Assembly: GCA_964636125.1 (NCBI GenBank)
Contig: CAZWPX010000023.1
Span: 12,450-76,449, forward strand
From: CAJINA01 sp964636125
GTDB lineage: Bacteria; Desulfobacterota; Desulfobacteria; Desulfobacterales; CAJINA01
DNA: 64,000 nt
Direction of reading: 5' to 3'
Both the position numbers and the translations under genes were made by a program. Positions 16,459 through 24,480 of this stretch are shown here, one piece after another. Within the stretch, counting starts at the first letter, position 1, and each line of letters begins with the position of its first letter. The notes under the pieces are model-generated. The model had not been told where the DNA came from. It was given only the letters and a program-made list of their open reading frames with translations, and did no database searches.

Positions 16459-18228
16459 TTATCCGGTCCAATAGATCATGATCCACAATAATACGATGAA
16501 AAACAGTAAAATATGTGTCAGGTTAAAAGAGAGCAGCTTGACCTCCGTTTTTAAATAGCGGGCCCGGGCATGGATGAACTCCGGAAGGGCGGTCAGCTTT
16601 TTGTGAAAGAGATAATCGTTTCTCTCTTCAGTGCCCACGGCCCACCGGGGCGATGCTTTCAAGGTTGTCACGACTCCCAGCAGGGCGCGCTCCATGTTTT
16701 CAAAAAAGCGTTGCAGCGGCTTTTCGCAAAAAAGGATAAATTGCCGCCCCGGCAGACGCAGGAACCAGTCGGCATCCAGATTGACGGCCCGCATTTCAGC
16801 CGGGTAGTAACCGGAGAGAACCAGCAGCGTGAAGGCCAGCGCCCCGAACATGAGCAACTCCAGGACGCCGATCACGTGAAAAGCGGTGTAGGGTATGAAA
16901 TCAACCGGATACGGCAAAATACGGTAAAGAGGGTCTGGATAGACACCCAAGAACACACAGATGAAGGCCGCCATGCCCATGGCCAGGCGCATGTTGATCG
17001 GGGGCTCCTTGGTCCGGATGCCGGAATCATGACCGAAAAAGATAAAAAAGGGCACCTTGATGCCGGCGTGGTGAAACACGCCCGCGGAGGCGAACAGCAG
17101 CATGAACCAGACGATGGTTAAATGCTCCTCGGCCACGGCGGTAATCGTCATGGATTTGCTGATAAAACCGCTGAAAAGCGGAAAGGCCGAAATGGAGGCC
17201 GCCCCGATCATGCAGCAGACCGCTGTATAAGGCATGGTTTTATAAAGTCCCCCAAGGTCGGTCCCCCTTATTTTACCGGTCATATGCAAGACGGCTCCGG
17301 TGGACATGAACAAGAGCGCCTTGTAGATGATATGGCAGAAGGCATGGGCGGCGACACCGTTCAAGGCCAAGTGTGTCCCGATGCCGATGCCGCAAACCAT
17401 AAAACCCACCTGGTTGATGAGACTGTAGGCCAGGACGCGGCGCATGTCATTGGCAATCACCGCATAGAAAATGGGGAAACAGGTCATAAAGGCGCCCGCC
17501 CAGATAAGAAAAGGGGTGCCCGGATAGGTCCTGGCCAGGATGTAGACCGCACTTTTAGTCGTCAGGGCGCTCATGAACACAGCCCCGGTGACCGTGGCCC
17601 GGGGGTAGGCATCCGCCAGCCAGGCGTGCATCGGAAAAACGACGGCGTTTAAACAGAACCCGATGAATATCAGATAGGTGGAAGGATCGCTCAATCCGAT
17701 ATAGGCAAAGGCAATGGTGTCCCGTTCCAGGAAGTATAAAATAATGCCGGCCAGTAAACAGAGCCCCCCGAAAAAGTGCCACAGGAAGTATCGCAGGGCG
17801 GCCTTGTTAGAGTCCTCGGTCCTGCGTGCGAGGATCAGGAAAACCGAGGCCAGGGCCATGGCCTCCCAGAAAAAATAGAGCGAAATCAAATCGCCGACAA
17901 AGGTCACCCCCAGAGCCCCGCCGGCATAGAACAGGGCCGCGACGTGCTGGCCATCGTCTTTGACGTGGAGCGCGTAAATTACACCTATCAAGGTGATTAA
18001 AACGAAAACATATCCGAAAACCATGCTCAGCCGGTCCACCCGCCCCAGAATGAGGTCCTGGTTCAAAAAGGGCACAATCCAGTAGGTGCCGCTGTCCATT
18101 GCCAGCAGATTGACAAAGGCCAGCACCGGCAGCATGACCAGATAGGCGGCTTTCAGCCGTCCTTTCAGCACCGGGACCAGGAGCGCCCCGGCCATGAAGA
18201 TGAATGCGGGCGGCAGAGGCTTAATCAT
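16459..18228 (-). CDS. NuoL/MrpA-like antiporter subunit with C-terminal extension
   Basis: A 589-residue multi-spanning membrane protein. The TM5 Glu is Glu122 (YFFWEAMALA) and the TM8 Lys is Lys225 (LTTKSAVYI). The usual TM7 Lys is Asn194 (GFCLNAVVFPMHAWLADAYP). It therefore complements the neighbouring subunit, which keeps TM7 Lys but lacks TM8 Lys. After ~residue 470 a basic amphipathic stretch and a last membrane helix (THILLFFIVLLWIMIYW) may form a lateral helix or anchor. Its start overlaps the preceding small gene by 8 bp, implying translational coupling. It lacks the MrpB-like C-terminal part of a full MrpA; that part is encoded separately in this operon. Confidence 0.87.
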   Translation of the reverse strand: MIKPLPPAFIFMAGALLVPVLKGRLKAAYLVMLPVLAFVNLLAMDSGTYWIVPFLNQDLILGRVDRLSMVFGYVFVLITLIGVIYALHVKDDGQHVAALFYAGGALGVTFVGDLISLYFFWEAMALASVFLILARRTEDSNKAALRYFLWHFFGGLCLLAGIILYFLERDTIAFAYIGLSDPSTYLIFIGFCLNAVVFPMHAWLADAYPRATVTGAVFMSALTTKSAVYILARTYPGTPFLIWAGAFMTCFPIFYAVIANDMRRVLAYSLINQVGFMVCGIGIGTHLALNGVAAHAFCHIIYKALLFMSTGAVLHMTGKIRGTDLGGLYKTMPYTAVCCMIGAASISAFPLFSGFISKSMTITAVAEEHLTIVWFMLLFASAGVFHHAGIKVPFFIFFGHDSGIRTKEPPINMRLAMGMAAFICVFLGVYPDPLYRILPYPVDFIPYTAFHVIGVLELLMFGALAFTLLVLSGYYPAEMRAVNLDADWFLRLPGRQFILFCEKPLQRFFENMERALLGVVTTLKASPRWAVGTEERNDYLFHKKLTALPEFIHARARYLKTEVKLLSFNLTHILLFFIVLLWIMIYWTG

Positions 18229-18469
18229 AGTAGTCTTCCTTTTTCTTGACCAGTGCGCGCAGCCCTTTGGCGATGAATATCAAGCTGACGCACCCGATGA
18301 ACCCGTAGGCCGCAAAAAAGCAGGGGACCTCTTCCCATGCGAAATGGCCGTGCTTGGGAACAAACGGATCAATGGCCAGCAGCAAAACCAGGGCGATATA
18401 AAAAAAGATCCGGACTCTTTTTTGATTGCGGGCAGAATCGAGAAACGTGAGCTCCTTTTTCGGCGGCAT
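18221..18469 (-). CDS. small two-helix membrane protein of the antiporter operon
   Basis: An 82-residue protein with two predicted membrane helices (IFFYIALVLLLAI at ~21-33 and FFAAYGFIGCVSLIFIA at ~51-67) and charged ends. It overlaps the next gene by 8 bp and follows another small membrane protein by 12 bp, so it is clearly an operon member. The family is not recognised; an accessory or assembly subunit is the likely role. Confidence 0.75.
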   Translation of the reverse strand: MPPKKELTFLDSARNQKRVRIFFYIALVLLLAIDPFVPKHGHFAWEEVPCFFAAYGFIGCVSLIFIAKGLRALVKKKEDYYD

Positions 18470-18481
18470 ATCTATTTTCTC

Positions 18482-18673
18482 CTAGTAGTAAAAAAAAGTT
18501 ACGCCCAGATGGAGCAGGCCAATTAAAACCATGAGAAAAAAAATCTTCTTGTAAAAGGGATCGGCGGTATGTGAAAGCTCCATTTTTTCTTCAAATCCGG
18601 TGAGCCAGGCGGTAATTTCGCCATCGTCCTGCCGGTAGATGATTTCCTCGCCGTCTTTTTCAATGCCCGCCAT
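18482..18673 (-). CDS. small one-helix membrane protein of the antiporter operon
   Basis: A 63-residue protein with an acidic, soluble N-terminus (GEEIIYRQDDGEITAWL) and one C-terminal membrane helix (FFLMVLIGLLHLGVTFFY). It lies between the second MrpD-like gene and the 82-residue membrane protein with short gaps. No family recognised; it is presumably a small structural subunit. Confidence 0.7.
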   Translation of the reverse strand: MAGIEKDGEEIIYRQDDGEITAWLTGFEEKMELSHTADPFYKKIFFLMVLIGLLHLGVTFFYY

Positions 18674-18689
18674 TGCGATCCTCGCAAGC

Positions 18690-20204
18690 TTAAGGGTTGA
18701 AGAGATTGTTTACCGCAATTTCAACCAGATCCAGGATGAAAAAAGTCCCCGGAAAAAAACAAAACACAATCGAAAAAATAGCCGTCAGCGCAAGCGGGAC
18801 AACCATGAACAGGTAAAGCGGACGACTGGTCTCCAACCTCGCCACGGCTGCGCTGCCCCCGGCTGTGTCTTCCAGGGGAATGTCAAAAAAGGCGGTTTTC
18901 ACGATGGGGAAAAAGTAGATCACATCCAGAAGGGAACTGACCAGGATAACACCCAGGAAAATCAAATGCCCTGACTGGACGGATCCGAGGCAGAGATACC
19001 ATTTGCTGATAAAGCCGGCCACCGGCGGTGCACCGCACATCCCGACGGCACCGACTGTAAAGGCGGCCATGGTGATCGGCATCTGCCGGCCGATACCGGT
19101 CAACTGGCTGATGGCTTTCTTGCCGGTGATCACCATGATAGTGCCGGCGCAAAGAAAAAGTGTGATTTTCATGAAAGCATGAAAAGGAATGTGGATCATG
19201 GCGCCTTTAATGCCGAAAGGGCTCAACAAAGCCACACCGAACAGGATGTAGGAAAGCTGGCTGATGGTGGAATAGGCCAGGCGGCGTTTCAGGTTGTCCT
19301 GGCCGATGGCCAGAAATGAGGCCACAATCATCGTAAAGGAGGCCACCCCTCCCAGCAGCAGACCCAGCCCCAGTTCCGAGAAGAGATCGATGCCGAAGAT
19401 ATGGCACACGATCCTGACAAACCCGAAGACACCGGCCTTGACAACCGCCACGGCATGTAAAAGGGAGCTGACCGGGGTAGGTGCGACCATGGCGGCCGGC
19501 AACCAGGAATGCAGGGGCATCCAGGCCGCTTTCATGGAGCCCAGTGCAAACAGGACAAAAAGCACGATCAGGGTCCACCGGGGCGCGGTGCTGGTGTCCA
19601 GGATACCACCGTCTGTGAATTGGGTTGTGCCGGCCAGGGCATACGTCAAGACCACGGCTGCGAATAAAAACCAGCCGGAAGCAAGCAGGTAGGTCAGATA
19701 CTTCCGGGTGGCGGCAAAGGCCTCTTCGTCTTCGTGATGGGCAACCAGCCAGTAGGTGGACAGCGTCAGGGCTTCATAAAACACGTAGAAGGTAACCAGG
19801 TTTTCAGCCATGGCGATGCAGACCGCCGAGAAGATCGCCAGCGCGAACATGCCGTAGTAGCGGGTCTGGGCATGCTCCTGCAAAGCGCGCATATATCCGA
19901 TGGAGTAGAGCGAAACGAGAATCCAGAGAAAGGAGGCGGTGATGGCAAAAAGAAGGCCGAAGGCATCCACCCTGAATCCCAGTTCAAGCCCGGGACAAAT
20001 GTCAATCAGGCGCAGCACGATCACTTTCCCGGCCAGAATAGGCGGTGCCATGGAGATGACAACGGCAAACAACAGCCCCGCCGCGACCAGGGTGCAGGCC
20101 TCCCTGACATTGGGCTGTTTGCGGCAGATATAGATCATGCCGGCGCCCAGCAGCGGACAGCCCAGCGCCAGGATCGGTTTCAAAGATGCGACGGTTCCGG
20201 TCAT
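18690..20204 (-). CDS. MrpD/NuoN-like antiporter subunit 2
   Basis: A 504-residue membrane protein with all expected proton-path residues: Glu in TFYVFYEALTLS, TM7 Lys in GSMKAAWMPLHSWLP, and His/Lys in TM8 (LHAVAVVKAGVFGFVRI). It resembles MrpD/MrpA core and MbhH-type proteins. It overlaps the stop of subunit 1 by 4 bp (ATGA), showing translational coupling. Acts in the inner membrane, coupling proton and cation movement. Confidence 0.88.
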   Translation of the reverse strand: MTGTVASLKPILALGCPLLGAGMIYICRKQPNVREACTLVAAGLLFAVVISMAPPILAGKVIVLRLIDICPGLELGFRVDAFGLLFAITASFLWILVSLYSIGYMRALQEHAQTRYYGMFALAIFSAVCIAMAENLVTFYVFYEALTLSTYWLVAHHEDEEAFAATRKYLTYLLASGWFLFAAVVLTYALAGTTQFTDGGILDTSTAPRWTLIVLFVLFALGSMKAAWMPLHSWLPAAMVAPTPVSSLLHAVAVVKAGVFGFVRIVCHIFGIDLFSELGLGLLLGGVASFTMIVASFLAIGQDNLKRRLAYSTISQLSYILFGVALLSPFGIKGAMIHIPFHAFMKITLFLCAGTIMVITGKKAISQLTGIGRQMPITMAAFTVGAVGMCGAPPVAGFISKWYLCLGSVQSGHLIFLGVILVSSLLDVIYFFPIVKTAFFDIPLEDTAGGSAAVARLETSRPLYLFMVVPLALTAIFSIVFCFFPGTFFILDLVEIAVNNLFNP

Positions 20205-21706
20205 GGCCGCACCTCCAGTCCGAAGCTGGTATTAATGGCGCTGACCAGGGGGTCGAAAGCACCGGTAATCCAGATAATGCCGATGACAAATGTTAAAACC
20301 GCGGTGGACAAAATCGGGATCAGCATACTCAGGGGAGCCTCGGCCACCGGGGGGGCCAGGGCGGCACTGCTTTCACTATCCGCCCGGATGTACATGATTT
20401 CAACAACCCGCCAGAAATAGACGATCATCAGCAGCGTACTGAAAAAAATGACCCCCACCAACAGGTACTTCTGGGCATCCAGCGCGGCCAGGAGCAAATA
20501 CCATTTGGTCACAAATCCCGCGCTGGGCGGCATCCCGATCATGGAGAGGGCGGCGAGTATCAGCGCGAAACTGGTATAGGGCATTTTGCGGCTGAGACCC
20601 TCGAATTGCCTGATATCCACCAGGCCGGCCTTGTAGATAAACGCTCCGGCCACCATGAACATGCACACCTTGATGACCGCATGATTCAAGATATGCATCA
20701 GGCCCGGGGTCAGGCCAAAAGGGGTCAGGGGCGCAAGCGTGACGGCCAGGACGATATAGCCGACATTGGCAACGCTCGAATAGGCCAGCATTCGTTTAAA
20801 ATCATGCTGATAGATCGCAAATATGGAGCCGGCCACGATGGCGATGGCGGCTATCGCCCGCAGGATATCGAACAGCGGCAGGAAAGTGGTGACAAACTCA
20901 AGGGTAAAGACCGAAAAAATAATGCGAACCAGCGCATAGACCAATGTCTTGGCCATAGCGCTGGAAATGATCACACTGACCGCCGAGGGTGCGTAAGTAT
21001 AAGCATCCGGCTGCCAGGCGTGTAAAGGGAAAAGTGCGATTTTGATGCCGAATCCAATCAGGATGAAAACAAACGCGGCCTGGATGGCTGTCGATGTGTA
21101 AAGGGGCGGCAGTAGAACACGCAGATCTTCCATATTCAGGGATCCGGTCATGATATAAAGATATCCTACCCCGATCAGGTAAAAACAGGCGCCGATGGTC
21201 CCGAGGATCAGATACCGGAAACTGGCCAGGGTGGCTCTCCCCTTGCCGATGGCAATGAGGGCGTAACCGCTCAGGGACACGACCTCCAGAAGCACAAAAA
21301 GGTTAAACATGTCGGCGGTGACGATGATCCCGAGCAGCCCCGTGATCAACAGAAGGTACAGGCTCCAGAACAGTGCGACCTTGTCCGGCAGTTCCGCCTC
21401 TACGGATCTTCGGCTGTAGACGGCGGCGAGCAGGGACAGGGCTGTTACCAGGATCAGCATGCAGGCATTGAAGTGGTCTACCCGGTACTCGATCCCCCAG
21501 GGGGGCTGCCAGCCGCCCAGCAGGTACTGGATCGTCCCCTGGGCAACAACGGATTTCAACAGGACACAGGCTGAAATAAGGCTGACCCCCAGCGCGACAA
21601 GCGCCAGCGAAAAAGCGAAACGTTTCAACCACCAGCCTGACAGGAATATCAGGAAAGATATCAGCAGCGGGGCAATAACAACGATAACTGGTAATTGCAG
21701 GCTCAT
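20201..21706 (-). CDS. mrpD: MrpD-like antiporter subunit 1
   Basis: A 501-residue membrane antiporter subunit and the most typical MrpD of the four. Glu141 lies in LFVLLEVVSLSGYAL, the TM7 Lys in GFGIKIALFPLHAWQPDAY, and the TM8 Lys in SSAMAKTLVYALVRI. It overlaps the upstream cyclic-nucleotide-binding gene by 4 bp (21703-21706) and the downstream subunit likewise. Role: core ion-translocating subunit of a multi-subunit monovalent cation/H+ antiporter. Confidence 0.9.
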   Translation of the reverse strand: MSLQLPVIVVIAPLLISFLIFLSGWWLKRFAFSLALVALGVSLISACVLLKSVVAQGTIQYLLGGWQPPWGIEYRVDHFNACMLILVTALSLLAAVYSRRSVEAELPDKVALFWSLYLLLITGLLGIIVTADMFNLFVLLEVVSLSGYALIAIGKGRATLASFRYLILGTIGACFYLIGVGYLYIMTGSLNMEDLRVLLPPLYTSTAIQAAFVFILIGFGIKIALFPLHAWQPDAYTYAPSAVSVIISSAMAKTLVYALVRIIFSVFTLEFVTTFLPLFDILRAIAAIAIVAGSIFAIYQHDFKRMLAYSSVANVGYIVLAVTLAPLTPFGLTPGLMHILNHAVIKVCMFMVAGAFIYKAGLVDIRQFEGLSRKMPYTSFALILAALSMIGMPPSAGFVTKWYLLLAALDAQKYLLVGVIFFSTLLMIVYFWRVVEIMYIRADSESSAALAPPVAEAPLSMLIPILSTAVLTFVIGIIWITGAFDPLVSAINTSFGLEVRP

Positions 21707-22188
21707 TCTATTTTAAACAGGCCTTTCATGTCCGGATGATGCTGTATCACTTTGAGAAATTGCTCCGTGCGATGGTCATAGCGCTTTTTCAGGATTATCA
21801 GGAGCCTCTGGCTCAGTAAAAATCCCATCTGCGGATCCTGGGCGCACAGCTTTCTCAACTGATTGCCGCGTATGGAAAATATTTCACAGGGCTCGGTGCA
21901 TACGGCGTCGGTGGTGTAGTGCCCCTCCTCGATCATGGTTGACCAGCCGAATGCATAGCCGGATTTGATGGAACCGACAGAGACGGTGACCAGTTCGGTC
22001 ATAGTCTGCTCTAAAAGCACCTTGCCCCTTTTGACCATATAAAAGCGATCGGCAACATCGCCCTGCCTGAAGATGACCTCCTGATCATGGAATGACAGGA
22101 CATCGACAGACGCACCTACCCGTGCGAGCATATCGTCTTCAAGATAGGTCATGATGACGATCTCTTTTAACTCTTCAATGGGAACCAC
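21703..22188 (-). CDS. stand-alone cyclic-nucleotide-binding (cNMP/CRP-like) protein without HTH
   Basis: A 161-residue protein with one cyclic-nucleotide-binding fold (VDVLSFHDQEVIFRQGDVAD, then FYMVKRGKVLLE and AFGWSTMIEEGHYTTDAVC) and a short helical tail. There is no helix-turn-helix, so it is not a DNA-binding CRP. Start is GTG 22188 with GAGGAGG 4 bases upstream. It sits inside the antiporter operon and is coupled to mrpD by an ATGA overlap. Inference: a soluble regulatory subunit that gates the antiporter. The phosphate-cassette Arg is not obvious, so ligand binding is uncertain. Confidence 0.8.
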   Translation of the reverse strand: MVPIEELKEIVIMTYLEDDMLARVGASVDVLSFHDQEVIFRQGDVADRFYMVKRGKVLLEQTMTELVTVSVGSIKSGYAFGWSTMIEEGHYTTDAVCTEPCEIFSIRGNQLRKLCAQDPQMGFLLSQRLLIILKKRYDHRTEQFLKVIQHHPDMKGLFKIE

Positions 22189-22232
22189 GGCACCTCCTCT
22201 TCTTTATGACGGCAACCGTTCAAAAGACCCTT

Positions 22233-22387
22233 TTGAGACAGCTTTTAGAAGCTGCCTCAAGAATGAATTTTGGTCCAAGGTCAAGGCGGCCGCGAGGTTC
22301 CAACCGGAGGAATACTCCGGTATTTCGAGGATTGGAACCAAGCGCCCAACGCCGAGATTGGGCCAAAAGACTTTTTTGAGACAGCTT
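22233..22387. repeat. long imperfect inverted-repeat element inside the antiporter operon
   Basis: This ~155-bp element fills the gap between the cNMP-binding gene and mrpC. It is bounded by direct copies of TTGAGACAGCTT. Inside, TTTTGGTCC (22268) pairs with GGCCAAAA (22361), GGTTCCAA (22296-22303) with TTGGAACC (22332-22339), and the centre is CCGGAG-N5-CTCCGG (22304-22320). Its left end (22233-22260) is itself a hairpin. It resembles a MITE or REP-type element and may act as an mRNA-processing point. Confidence 0.65.
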
Positions 22388-22783
22388 CTAATCTTCTTCC
22401 AACTGGGCCAGAATCTCATCCTCCTCCAGGGTGTGGTACTGCTTGTGCAGCTTGATAATCAATGCCAGAGCCACACCGAGGGTCGCCACGGCCACGACGA
22501 TGGCCGTCAGCATCAGTACATGGGGCAGCGGGTTGGCATAATTCACCGCCTGAGCAGCATGCGTTTCGATGCCATGTGCATGTTCAATAATCGGTAGCGT
22601 GGCTCTATGCTTGGCCCCGATGGAAATAAAAAAGAGGATGACCGCCGTTTGCAAAATGTTCATCCCGACGATTTTCTTTACCATGTTGTTCTTGGCAATC
22701 ATGGCGTACAGCCCGACCATCATCAGGACAATGTACACCCAGTAATTCAGCTTGGCGGTAATAATCGCAACCAGTTCATGCAT
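22388..22783 (-). CDS. mrpC: MrpC (NuoK-like) antiporter subunit
   Basis: A 131-residue membrane protein with three helices of the NuoK/MrpC type (YWVYIVLMMVGLYAMIAKNN, KKIVGMNILQTAVILFFISI, LPHVLMLTAIVVAVATLGVA). The acidic C-terminal tail extends slightly past the usual MrpC. Its stop overlaps the end of the long inverted repeat. Two base pairs separate it from the upstream MrpB-like gene. It is a structural subunit lining the antiporter core. Confidence 0.88.
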   Translation of the reverse strand: MHELVAIITAKLNYWVYIVLMMVGLYAMIAKNNMVKKIVGMNILQTAVILFFISIGAKHRATLPIIEHAHGIETHAAQAVNYANPLPHVLMLTAIVVAVATLGVALALIIKLHKQYHTLEEDEILAQLEED

Positions 22784-22785
22784 AC

Positions 22786-23616
22786 TTATAGCCCTTCATC
22801 AAATTTCCCGCCCGAGGAGAGGTTGTAGTAAAGGCTGATCATGGCCGCCATCACAGCCATCCCCACGCCGATTTCCACGATGAGAATTCCATGGGAACGG
22901 GCGGTCACCGGGTCAACCCCCAAAACGGGAGCAAGCGCGCTGTAATCCAGAAAATTGGCACCCTGCAGCAGGCAGAGTCCGCCGGTGGCGGCATACAGGA
23001 ACACACCCAGGGTACACAGCAGCACTGCAATTTTTTCACCGAGTCTGTGCAAAGATGATCGCAGGTTATGGGATATGGCGTAGACAATGACCGAGGCGCC
23101 CAGAATGACCCCGCCCTGGAAGCCGCCCCCGGGACTGTGATGACCGTGGGCAATGACGTACAGGGCGAAAAGCTGGATAAAGGGAATGATCATGCGGCAG
23201 GTGGTCTTGACGACAACGCCATGGGGAACCCATTGCAGGTCAATCCTTTCAAAGTCGGCGGATTCGCGGGGATAGCGGCCGCCCTTTTTTATCCGGAAAG
23301 TCGTGCCGGTGGGAATGTGTCGATACATACGATTTTCCGGCTCATCGGTTTTGGTTTGCCGCAGCAGCAGGAAACAGGCGGCTACCGCTGTAAAAATGAC
23401 AATGGTCTCGAACATCGTGTCATACCCGCGATAGTCAGCCAGGACTGCGGTGACAATGTTCGGGACCGAGGTATCTTCAAGGGTATGCTCGATATAGTAA
23501 GGTGATACATGTGTATTTGCAGGCGAACCGGGATCGCCCCAGTCGGGAAAATCCAGTGTGCAGTACATTAAAGAAATGCCGAATATCAGCACAACAACTT
23601 TCGCTATGGTGTTCAA
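22786..23616 (-). CDS. mrpB: MbhE-MnhB fused antiporter subunit (MrpB-like)
   Basis: A 276-residue membrane protein joining two units. The N-terminal ~110 residues resemble the MbhE/MrpA-C-terminal piece (AKVVVLIFGISLMYCTLDFP, ADYRGYDTMFETIVIFTAVAA); residues ~135-270 are the MnhB domain with GHHSPGGGFQGGVILGAS. It overlaps the preceding small subunit by 4 bp. In a classical Mrp operon the first part belongs to MrpA, so here MrpA is split and its tail fused to MrpB, as in membrane-bound hydrogenase systems. Confidence 0.86.
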   Translation of the reverse strand: MNTIAKVVVLIFGISLMYCTLDFPDWGDPGSPANTHVSPYYIEHTLEDTSVPNIVTAVLADYRGYDTMFETIVIFTAVAACFLLLRQTKTDEPENRMYRHIPTGTTFRIKKGGRYPRESADFERIDLQWVPHGVVVKTTCRMIIPFIQLFALYVIAHGHHSPGGGFQGGVILGASVIVYAISHNLRSSLHRLGEKIAVLLCTLGVFLYAATGGLCLLQGANFLDYSALAPVLGVDPVTARSHGILIVEIGVGMAVMAAMISLYYNLSSGGKFDEGL

Positions 23617-23858
23617 TCCCTGGTTCTCCTTGAAGTTCTGAATACAGCGGCGACAAACAGCACCGTACTGATGCCGGCCCCCACGGATGCTTCGGTAAAG
23701 GCGACATCAACCGCCCCCATGATGGCCCACAAAAGACACATCATGAAGCTGTAAGCCCCAAAAAGGATGGCCGCCCCCAGCAGGTCTTTCACCGTGATGG
23801 CAGCTATGGCGGTAATAACGACCATTAGAAGCACGATCATTTCAATAGCCCATATCAT
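23613..23858 (-). CDS. MbhD-like small antiporter subunit (DUF4040-type)
   Basis: An 81-residue membrane protein with three short helices and the family-typical ITVKDLLGAAILFGAYSFMMCLLWAIMG split over ~25-52, followed by DVAFTEASVGAGISTVLFVAAVF. The TEASVGAG motif is the hallmark of the MbhD/MrpA C-terminal segment. It is coupled by ATGA overlaps to both neighbours. Role: structural subunit next to the MnhB part. Confidence 0.86.
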   Translation of the reverse strand: MIWAIEMIVLLMVVITAIAAITVKDLLGAAILFGAYSFMMCLLWAIMGAVDVAFTEASVGAGISTVLFVAAVFRTSRRTRD

Positions 23859-24178
23859 GGTCTGTTCTTCTCCCTGGTCCAGGGACGCAGGCCGGCTCTG
23901 ACACCTGCGTCAATGATGGCATGCGTTGCCGTGGGGCTCGTAAAGAAAACGAAGACAACGATCAGTATGATCTTAAAAGCGGTTAACAGAGAATGGCCGG
24001 TCAAATCCTGGAGGGTGTACAGCGCCATGGCCGACATGGCCAGGACATGTCCGGCGGTGTCCAGTTTACCCGCCGGGTGCAGGCGGGTATAAAAATCAGG
24101 CAACCGGATGATCCCAATAGATCCTCCGGTAAAAAACAGGAGCCCGCCCACGAAAAGCACTATGACAATGACATCCAT
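23855..24178 (-). CDS. mrpG: MrpG antiporter subunit
   Basis: A 107-residue protein with three membrane helices of the MnhG/PhaG family, including GSIGIIRLPDFYTRLHPAGKLDTAG (residues ~20-44), whose RLPDFYTRLH core is diagnostic. It overlaps the next gene by 4 bp and lies 5 bp after mrpF. A small essential structural subunit of Mrp antiporters. Confidence 0.92.
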   Translation of the reverse strand: MDVIVIVLFVGGLLFFTGGSIGIIRLPDFYTRLHPAGKLDTAGHVLAMSAMALYTLQDLTGHSLLTAFKIILIVVFVFFTSPTATHAIIDAGVRAGLRPWTREKNRP

Positions 24179-24183
24179 GCAAA

Positions 24184-24480
24184 CTACCTTTCCCCGGATG
24201 GGGGGGCTTCGTCATACAGCCCTTTTCTCTTCTGGAAAAACCTAGAGGCCGCCAGCACGGCAATAAAATTCAACATGGCGTAAGCCAGCGCAATATCAAC
24301 AAACATGTCAACCCGCTGGTAAAGCAGCCCGATCAGAACTAGCAGTACGGTCGTCTTGGAGCCGATGGCGTTGACCCCGATAAGGCGATCGAGAATAGTG
24401 GGTCCGGTTACCGCCCGGTAAAGCGGGAGCAGCATAGCCAGGCATAAAAAAATGCCGGTATAGAGAAAGAAAATATCCAT
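24184..24480 (-). CDS. mrpF: MrpF antiporter subunit
   Basis: A 98-residue membrane protein of the MnhF/PhaF family with three helices and the conserved RAVTGPTILDRLIGVNAIGSK turn near residues 23-43. It starts one base inside the mrpE stop. In other Mrp systems MrpF is needed for assembly and ion movement. Confidence 0.92.
   Translation of the reverse strand: MDIFFLYTGIFLCLAMLLPLYRAVTGPTILDRLIGVNAIGSKTTVLLVLIGLLYQRVDMFVDIALAYAMLNFIAVLAASRFFQKRKGLYDEAPPSGER

Noticed and set aside
16570..17652. Long plus-strand frames opposite the NuoL-like gene
   Set aside because: Compositional shadows of a membrane-protein gene on the other strand; hydrophilic, low-complexity, no motifs.
22204..22419. Minus-strand 71-codon frame in the antiporter operon
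   Set aside because: It lies wholly in the inverted-repeat element and has no ribosome site or protein-like composition.
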